A DNA stretch of 20,807 bases, from assembly GCA_046597185.1 (NCBI GenBank), contig JBKJLF010000751.1, positions 1 to 20,807 of the forward strand. Reading direction: 5' to 3'. The position numbers were made by a program, and so were the translations under genes. This document shows, in pieces, positions 16,772 to 20,807 of this stretch (positions within the stretch are counted from its first letter, which is position 1; each line of letters begins with the position of its first letter). The stretch is from CAMBDR01 sp046597185. Its GTDB lineage: Bacteria; Pseudomonadota; Gammaproteobacteria; Burkholderiales; Burkholderiaceae_D. Under the pieces are notes generated by a model. It saw only the letters and a program-made list of their open reading frames with translations. It had not been told where the DNA came from and searched no databases.

Positions 16772-17170
16772 ATGGCGCACCTGAAAGCAGACATCCAACC
16801 GCTCGACTACGGCAGCAGTTTCATCATGAAGCTCCACCCCGTCAGCTACCGCATGAAAAACCCCGCCGACCCACGCCGCAACTGGGGTTTCATCGCACAG
16901 GATATCAAATCGCTATTGGGCACCGACAACGCCATCCTGACCGTCGGCGGCGATACCGACCGTACTCTGGGTTTACGCTACACCGACTTCATCGCGCCCA
17001 TGGTCAAAACCATCCAGGAACAGCAAGCTATCATCAAAGACTTGCGCGCCCAGATGGAAAGTGAAGATGCCAAAATCAAAACCCAGATGGCGAATTTGAA
17101 GACGGAATTGGCTAACTTGCTGAAAAAAATGAGTGAAATGGTCAAGCTGAAGGGCACGCCAAAACCATAA
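16772..17170 (+). CDS. Peptidase S74-type intramolecular chaperone domain, stand-alone fragment
   Basis: 132 residues matching the C-terminal chaperone of phage tail spikes and similar trimeric fibres: LKADIQPLDYGSSFIMKLHP (4-23), VSYRMKNP, NWGFIAQDIKSLLG (37-50), LGLRYTDFIAPMVKTIQEQQ (66-85), then a coiled coil (about 86-124). In intact proteins this domain sits at the end of a long fibre and cleaves itself off at a Ser in an S-D-x-x-x-K context. Here the frame begins MAHLK, so the Ser side is lost. It lies 25 bases after collagen-like gene 1, and an AAAAAGG precedes ATG 16772. It may once have been the C-terminus of that or a related fibre. It could be expressed alone, or be a fragment. Confidence 0.75.
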   Translation: MAHLKADIQPLDYGSSFIMKLHPVSYRMKNPADPRRNWGFIAQDIKSLLGTDNAILTVGGDTDRTLGLRYTDFIAPMVKTIQEQQAIIKDLRAQMESEDAKIKTQMANLKTELANLLKKMSEMVKLKGTPKP

Positions 17171-17235
17171 TCATTCAGCCTTAAACAGCCATTCGCCCGG
17201 ATCATTGCCGCAGGTTTGGTAATGATCCGGTTAAA
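17143..17235 (+). repeat. S74 3' end plus hairpin, copy 1
   Basis: The last codons of the S74 gene (ATGGTCAAGCT, then ACGCCAAAACCATAA) and the hairpin that follows recur in diverged form at 18419-18512, on the other side of the Rpn gene. Confidence 0.7.
17197..17230 (+). terminator. Hairpin after the S74 gene
   Basis: Perfect 10-bp arms CCGGATCATT/AATGATCCGG, extendable to 13 pairs with one wobble, around a short loop, 27 bases after the S74 stop. It lacks a T-run, so it may be a REP-like 3' element or a Rho-dependent/processing structure rather than a classic intrinsic terminator. Confidence 0.5.
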
Positions 17236-17379
17236 TCAAGCAACGCAACGCACGGGTGCTCAATACGTCTATTCATCATCAAGGGCCAGCCAATCCCGCC
17301 ATTGCCACCACCTGGCAATACCCAAAAAAATAGCGTAATATGCACCTGAATTAGCCTATTTTTTCAACAGGAACCCACC

Positions 17380-18273
17380 ATGCATTTTCTCAACCCCGTA
17401 AGCGACTATGCGTTTAAGAAAATTTTCGGCAGCGCGGAAAGTAGCGATATTTTATTGTCATTTTTAAATGCCGTGCTCGACCTGCAAGACCAACAGCGCA
17501 TTGTTGCCGTGCAAATTCAGGACCCATGGCTACCGCCCAGCATTAAAGGCATGAAAGACAGTTTTGTCGATGTGCGCGCCACCGATGAACAAGGCAAACA
17601 CTACATTATCGAAATGCAAGTTCTTCCAGTGGAAAGCTTTGAACAGCGCGTACTCTATAACACCTGTAAAAAATATGCCGGACAAATTCAATCCGGCGAA
17701 CACTACAAAAAGTTAAATGATGTGATTGCACTGACCATCACTGATTTTACGATGTTTGAACACCTTGACATGGTGAGCAAATATAAATTTCGTACCCAGG
17801 ACGGCCACACCTATAGCAATAATATTGAACTGGTGTTCGTTGAACTACCAAAATTCACCAAAACCGAAGCCGAACTGGCCAATTTGCTCGACAAATGGTG
17901 TTATTTCCTGAGTTATACGCGAGATTTGCAAAGCATCCCCACTGTGTTGGCACAGGAAAAAGCCATAGAGCACGCATTTGGCATCGCCAACCGGGCCCAA
18001 TTATCGCCTGAAGAATTGGAACTGCAAGAACGCCGGGAAATGTATCTACAAGATCAGCGCGGCATGATCGAAAAAGCAAAAAAGGATGGCCGTGCCCAAG
18101 GTATGGCGGAAGGTAAGGCGGAAGGTAAGGCGGAAGGTAAGGCTGAAGGAGAATATGAAAAAGCCATCACCATCGCTCAAAACCTGAAAAACTTGGGCCT
18201 TACCGATGAACAAATTGCAGCGGCGACAGGTTTAGGGCTTACCGAGTTGCCGCAATTATCAAAACCCCGGTAA
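17380..18273 (+). CDS. Rpn family recombination-promoting nuclease / putative transposase
   Basis: 297-residue PD-(D/E)XK nuclease of the Rpn (YhgA-like) group. The N-terminus LNPVSDYAFKKIFGS is the family signature. Catalytic residues fit D64 (SFVDVRA) and E78-x-Q80 (YIIEMQ). The middle has FEQRVLYNTCKKYAGQI and DVIALTITDF. The C-terminus has the usual low-complexity spacer (MAEGKAEGKAEGKAEGEYE) made by three perfect 12-bp DNA repeats, then a short helical domain (LKNLGLTDEQIAAATGL). Rpn proteins are endonucleases that raise recombination and have been tied to phage defence and to mobility-like spread. The start follows AGGA seven bases upstream. It sits between two copies of the S74 3' end and is probably a mobile or hitch-hiking insertion in the fibre locus. 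Confidence 0.9.
   Translation: MHFLNPVSDYAFKKIFGSAESSDILLSFLNAVLDLQDQQRIVAVQIQDPWLPPSIKGMKDSFVDVRATDEQGKHYIIEMQVLPVESFEQRVLYNTCKKYAGQIQSGEHYKKLNDVIALTITDFTMFEHLDMVSKYKFRTQDGHTYSNNIELVFVELPKFTKTEAELANLLDKWCYFLSYTRDLQSIPTVLAQEKAIEHAFGIANRAQLSPEELELQERREMYLQDQRGMIEKAKKDGRAQGMAEGKAEGKAEGKAEGEYEKAITIAQNLKNLGLTDEQIAAATGLGLTELPQLSKPR
18106..18150 (+). repeat. 12-bp in-frame tandem repeat in the Rpn gene
   Basis: Three perfect copies of GCGGAAGGTAAG (18106-18141) and a partial fourth encode repeated A-E-G-K. Copy-number change would lengthen or shorten the linker before the C-terminal domain without changing frame. Confidence 0.9.
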
Positions 18274-18309
18274 TCAGGGTATGGCGCACAAGCAGTTCAG
18301 CCAAATACG

Positions 18310-18453
18310 ATGACAATTGGCAATAGCGCCATCCCCATCATTCAAGGCAAAGTCGGCTTTACCGCTATCCCCGCTAACCGCCGGAAAGAAGATATCCAAC
18401 CCCTGGCCGCTGCCAGCACATGGTCAAGCTCAAGCGCACGCCAAAACCATAAG
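18310..18453 (+). pseudogene. S74 fibre C-terminus remnant, internally deleted
   Basis: MTIGNSAIPIIQGKVGF, then TAIPANRRKEDIQPLAA, resembles the stretch leading into an S74 chaperone (compare LKADIQPLDYG at 16781). The sequence then jumps, out of frame, to ATGGTCAAGCTCAAGCGC and ACGCCAAAACCATAA, the very end of the S74 gene at 17143-17170. The whole middle of the domain is missing. Non-functional. Confidence 0.65.
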
Positions 18454-18512
18454 CTTTGAAAAGCAATTTACCCTGATCGTTGCCGCACTCGCGGTAATGA
18501 TCCGGTTAGGTA
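18419..18512 (+). repeat. S74 3' end plus hairpin, copy 2
   Basis: A diverged copy of 17143-17235. It includes a 15-position stem (18472-18505; CCTGATCGTTGCCGC/GCGGTAATGATCCGG with two wobbles and one mismatch, loop ACTC), stronger than in copy 1. Stem changes that keep pairing suggest the hairpin itself was once selected. Confidence 0.65.
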
Positions 18513-18692
18513 AACAATCGCCCGCTACCGCAAGCCTGCAATCGTTGTTGAAATACATACATGCATTTCGGAGAGGTATCCAAACCGAAGCCCACCGGCC
18601 TACTACCCGCACCGGGGGCACTTTTGCCTAATGTAGCCAGTGCAATTCTCGAAATAGCCCGGCAGCCGCCTGTTTCACCTTTATGCACCTGG
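18513..18692. other. Gap after the S74 remnant
   Basis: No supported gene. Open frames on both strands are short or are shadows of neighbours. It ends at the 3' end of the minus-strand Tsi2-like gene. Confidence 0.4.
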
Positions 18693-18995
18693 TTAGGTAA
18701 TGTTCGTAGCCAAAAGAATCTGCCCGGCTTCAATGTTAATCGCCGGAAATTTCAATCGGCTTACCAGTGCTGCATAGTCGGGCAGGTCTTCATTGGGGTA
18801 ATGAGGCCGGACTTCCTCGTAATAGGAAGCAAGCTCAGAGTCAGCCTCCATCATAAACATCAGGTCTTGCCCTGCTTGTTCCTGCGTCGCGTCATCGGCA
18901 CCTGGGGCATTGACGCAGGCTTCTTTGATTTGCATATTCAAACGGAGTGCATAAATCAACTCCATCAACGTATTCATTCCCACTTCGGTTTTCAT
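18693..18995 (-). CDS. Tsi2-like immunity/antitoxin protein
   Basis: 100-residue, mostly helical, acidic, soluble protein. Residues 43-78 (QDLMFMMEADSELASYYEEV, then PHYPNEDLPDYAALV) follow the pattern of Pseudomonas Tsi2 (helix with A-D-x-x-L-x-x-x-Y-E, then L-P-x-Y-x-x-L). Tsi2 binds and neutralises the toxin Tse2. The start ATG 18995 lies three bases after the toxin stop and has AAGGAG at ideal spacing, ATGACC between; ATG 18977 is an alternative. It is longer than Tsi2 at both ends. Recognition is by motif recall plus gene order (toxin first, immunity second, as in Pseudomonas), not by database search. The intact frame behind a broken toxin gene fits loss of the toxin before the immunity gene. 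Confidence 0.65.
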   Translation of the reverse strand: MKTEVGMNTLMELIYALRLNMQIKEACVNAPGADDATQEQAGQDLMFMMEADSELASYYEEVRPHYPNEDLPDYAALVSRLKFPAINIEAGQILLATNIT

Positions 18996-18998
18996 CGG

Positions 18999-19469
18999 TC
19001 ATTCTCCTTGTGCGGGCACCAGTTGATCGTTCAGTACCTTCACGGTAACGATGAACAGTTCCAACGGCATATCGTTAAGCAGGGCAATCGTGTAATGATT
19101 GGCTTCATTTGGTTTTTCGGCGTCTTTGGTAAGCGCCAGCCCAGGTGGAATTTTAATCCCTGCGGTAAGCTTGTACCACTTGAAGCCGGGAAATTCCCGG
19201 CAAATATCAAATACGGAAACGCCCCGTTAAGGGCCGCTGATGGTACAGCAGCCCCGAACAATTTTTTTGCCGCTAACTTCTTCGATGAGCACATCCGCTA
19301 TCCGTGCCCGACCATCAGCGCGTGTAAAGCCGGGATTGGGATGGATGATTGGGATTCTTTTCTTGCCTTCAGAGATACTTTGGCCGCGGAAGAGGGCGCA
19401 TGGGACTTGGTAATCAAAATACCGGTGCGCTAACCCCGCCTCTTCGTACACAGTTTTTAGTGGTTTCAT
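18999..19469 (-). pseudogene. Tse2-like ADP-ribosyltransferase-fold toxin with an in-frame stop
   Basis: One continuous minus-strand frame of 156 codons, interrupted only by TAA at codon 81 (19227-19229). Before it: MKPLKTVYEEAGLAHRYFDY, CALFRGQ and IPIIHPNPGF. After it: RGVSVFDICREFPGFKWYKL, AGIKIPPGLALTKD and EANHYTIALLNDMPLELF. Tse2 of Pseudomonas aeruginosa is about the same length and shows LYR, LLHP, GTSVFD, IPDGTDIPPDLKVKQD and ATHYTIMPAKPM in the same order. Tse2 is a cytosol-acting type VI secretion effector with an ADP-ribosyltransferase-like fold, blocked by Tsi2, whose likely homologue follows here. A single base change could create the stop (for example CAA to TAA). No type VI genes are in the window, so it may have worked as a toxin-antitoxin-like pair. 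As read, no full toxin is made, barring readthrough. Confidence 0.75.
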
Positions 19470-19739
19470 TTTATTGTCCGAAAAAAGTATCTATTCTATC
19501 TTAACAACACAGTTTATTGCCAAAGAATTCTCAAAAAAGTCTTATTTTATAAAATTTGCTAAGCTAATGATGTCATCTGCCACTTTTCTTTCAATGTGCA
19601 TAGGTACGGCGACTGCAATTTCAGGTGGCTTGTCAGGCAAATGATGCTGCTTTCTGGTGCGAATTCCGGGTGAAAACGTCAACCATTGAAGTCTGATTAT
19701 TATCGAAGCAAATCAACCATCACCCGTCGCCTGTGATCA
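19470..19739. other. Divergent gap upstream of the Tse2-like gene
   Basis: No supported gene. On the minus strand AT-rich DNA before the toxin start contains TTGGCA and AGATAGAAT-like elements at imperfect spacing, a possible weak promoter. The remainder (19600-19730) shows nothing recognisable. Confidence 0.4.
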
Positions 19740-19957
19740 AATCGCAACACCATCTTAAGCTTATCTTAAGATTCAAGGCGCATATTTAGACCCGCACATT
19801 ATCATCAATGTTACTGACTGTGGTTTTCCACAATAGCGCCACATTCATGGAGTACGTATATTCAATATCAAGCGAAGCAAAACTGAGTTTTATTCGCTAA
19901 CTGACTTGTTCGCGCGGTTGAAGGCAGTGTTTAAAAATCACATGAGAGGATGACAAA
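19740..19957 (+). promoter_or_regulatory. 5' leader of collagen-like gene 2
   Basis: Aligns with the leader of collagen-like gene 1. Shared blocks are TATATTCAATATC (19857-19869, palindromic core), ATCAAGCGAAGCAAAAC, GTTTTATTCGCTAACTG and AGAGGATGA before the start. AAGCTTATCTTAAG near 19758 forms a further small inverted repeat. Conservation in non-coding DNA of two diverged paralogues suggests a shared regulator or a structured 5' UTR. Confidence 0.6.
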
Positions 19958-20807
19958 ATGAATCATAGTATGAGACAAGCCTTAATTTCCGGTGCCATTA
20001 TTTCGGTCGTAGCACCGTTTTCCATCAGTGCTTTTGCAGTTGACGGCCCCGTCATTAACGATACCTATATCAGTATTGCCAAGCCGAACCTGAATTATGG
20101 GACAAAACAAGCCTTACTGGTTGACGGTGATCATTCTTCCTATATTCGAATTGATTTATCCACCTTGCCGCCGGGCACAACCAGCGCCCAAATTGCCAGT
20201 GCTTCCTTGCTGTTGTGGGTCACCAATGTCAATGTAGATGGCGTTATTGAGGTTTCGCCCGTCATCAGTGGCTGGGATGAAAACACACTCACGGGCGGCA
20301 CACTGCCACGTGTGGGTGGACTGCTGACGAAAGTTGAAGTAGCGGCGGGCAATGTGAACCAATATATTGTGATTGATTTGACTGAGATGGTGAAAGTTTG
20401 GGTGGATTATCCGGCGCAAAACTTTGGGGTGGTGTTAAATTCGGCTGGTGCGGTGGTGGCTTTTGATAGTAAGGAAGCGGCGAGTAGCCATGAGGGAACA
20501 CTTAGTATTGCTTTGCAGGCGATAGGTAAAAGCGGTGCGACGGGGGCAACCGGCGCAACGGGTGGCGCAGGCGCAAAGGGCAGCACAGGCGCAACGGGTG
20601 CAACTGGCGTAGCAGGCGCAACAGGCGTCATGGGCGCGACTGGCGTAGCAGGCGCGACTGGCGTCATGGGCGCGACTGGCGTAGCAGGCGCGACTGGCGT
20701 AGCAGGCGCGACTGGCGTAGCAGGCGCGACTGGCGTCATGGGCGCGACTGGCGTAGCAGGCGCTACAGGCGTTACGGGTGCGACTGGCGTAGCAGGCGCT
20801 ACAGGCG
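19958..20807 (+). CDS. DNRLRE/collagen-like surface protein 2 (partial, runs off the end)
   Basis: Open for 283 codons to the window edge. Signal peptide at about 1-28 (ISAFAVDG); DNRLRE-like domain at about 33-185 (DTYISIAKPNLNYG; SYIRIDLSTLPPGTTSAQIA; SLLLWVTNV; WDENTLTGG; QYIVIDLTEMVKVWVDYPAQ). From Gly190 (20525) a strict Gly-X-Y collagen-like tract begins (GATGATGGAGAKGSTGATG), soon settling into GATGVA/GATGVM repeats. Such proteins form trimeric fibres on the surface, often ending in a trimerisation or S74 domain, which here lies beyond the window. AGAGGA lies seven bases before ATG 19958. It is the intact counterpart of gene 1 (Gln135 versus stop). It has no Cys in the visible part. 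Confidence 0.88.
   Translation, partial: MNHSMRQALISGAIISVVAPFSISAFAVDGPVINDTYISIAKPNLNYGTKQALLVDGDHSSYIRIDLSTLPPGTTSAQIASASLLLWVTNVNVDGVIEVSPVISGWDENTLTGGTLPRVGGLLTKVEVAAGNVNQYIVIDLTEMVKVWVDYPAQNFGVVLNSAGAVVAFDSKEAASSHEGTLSIALQAIGKSGATGATGATGGAGAKGSTGATGATGVAGATGVMGATGVAGATGVMGATGVAGATGVAGATGVAGATGVMGATGVAGATGVTGATGVAGATG
20525..20807 (+). repeat. Collagen-like Gly-X-Y tandem repeat DNA
   Basis: From about 20590 the units are close to identical 18-mers, GGCGCGACTGGCGTAGCA and GGCGCGACTGGCGTCATG, encoding GATGVA and GATGVM, continuing to the window edge. The near-identity implies recent expansion and likely strain-to-strain length variation. Confidence 0.92.

Noticed and set aside
18561..19433. 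290-codon plus-strand open frame
   Set aside because: It lies antisense to the Tsi2-like and Tse2-like genes, which have motifs, good ribosome sites and tight spacing; its own product has no recognisable domain.
19660..19730. Possible IS end or remnant (gggtgaaaacgtcaacc)
   Set aside because: No matching inverted end, target duplication or transposase fragment was found in the window.
20407..20739. Minus-strand repeat protein (TPVAPA repeats)
   Set aside because: Complement of the collagen-like Gly-X-Y codons.
20590..20807. CRISPR-like array
   Set aside because: Contiguous 18-bp in-frame units without spacers, encoding Gly-X-Y.

Overview
The window looks like chromosomal DNA of a proteobacterium, most likely a betaproteobacterium. 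This rests on the MCP linker (MGGEP after the second membrane segment), the LemA/TPM/TPM gene set, an OmpR-type regulator with QseC/PmrB-like kinases, and moderate GC with AT-rich intergenic DNA. The assignment is inference only. No rRNA, tRNA, CRISPR array or complete insertion sequence was found.

Layout. Positions 1-4929 lie on the minus strand: a frameshifted AlbA/RecG-like ATPase remnant, a methyl-accepting chemotaxis protein whose start lies in a hexanucleotide repeat, a frameshifted ATP-grasp gene, and a SEC-C zinc-motif protein. An unrecognised plus-strand gene (5260-6153) follows. It abuts the remains of a DinJ/YafQ-type toxin-antitoxin locus that still has a perfect 18-bp palindrome. 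From 6604 to 15375 the plus strand carries a consensus sigma-70 promoter, the lemA-TPM-TPM operon, and a signalling block: full response regulator, diguanylate cyclase, a receiver-less copy of the response regulator, an intact histidine kinase, and a second kinase that has lost its phospho-acceptor histidine.

From 15376 to the end is a variable surface-protein region. It has two paralogous DNRLRE/collagen-like genes with related 5' leaders (the first broken by a nonsense codon and two compensating frameshifts, the second running off the window), a peptidase-S74-type chaperone fragment, an Rpn-family nuclease between two diverged copies of the S74 3' end and its hairpin, and, on the minus strand, a Tse2/Tsi2-like toxin-immunity pair whose toxin gene has an in-frame stop.

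Main points. (1) The Tse2-like toxin is interrupted while its Tsi2-like partner is intact. (2) The duplicated two-component system has degenerate members on both sides: a regulator without a receiver and a kinase without its His. (3) Duplications and scars recur: a TPM-gene tail sits behind the regulator, and S74 3' ends flank the nuclease. (4) At least six genes are interrupted by single-base indels or nonsense codons. This is either genuine decay of an accessory region or residual assembly error, and read-level checking would decide.
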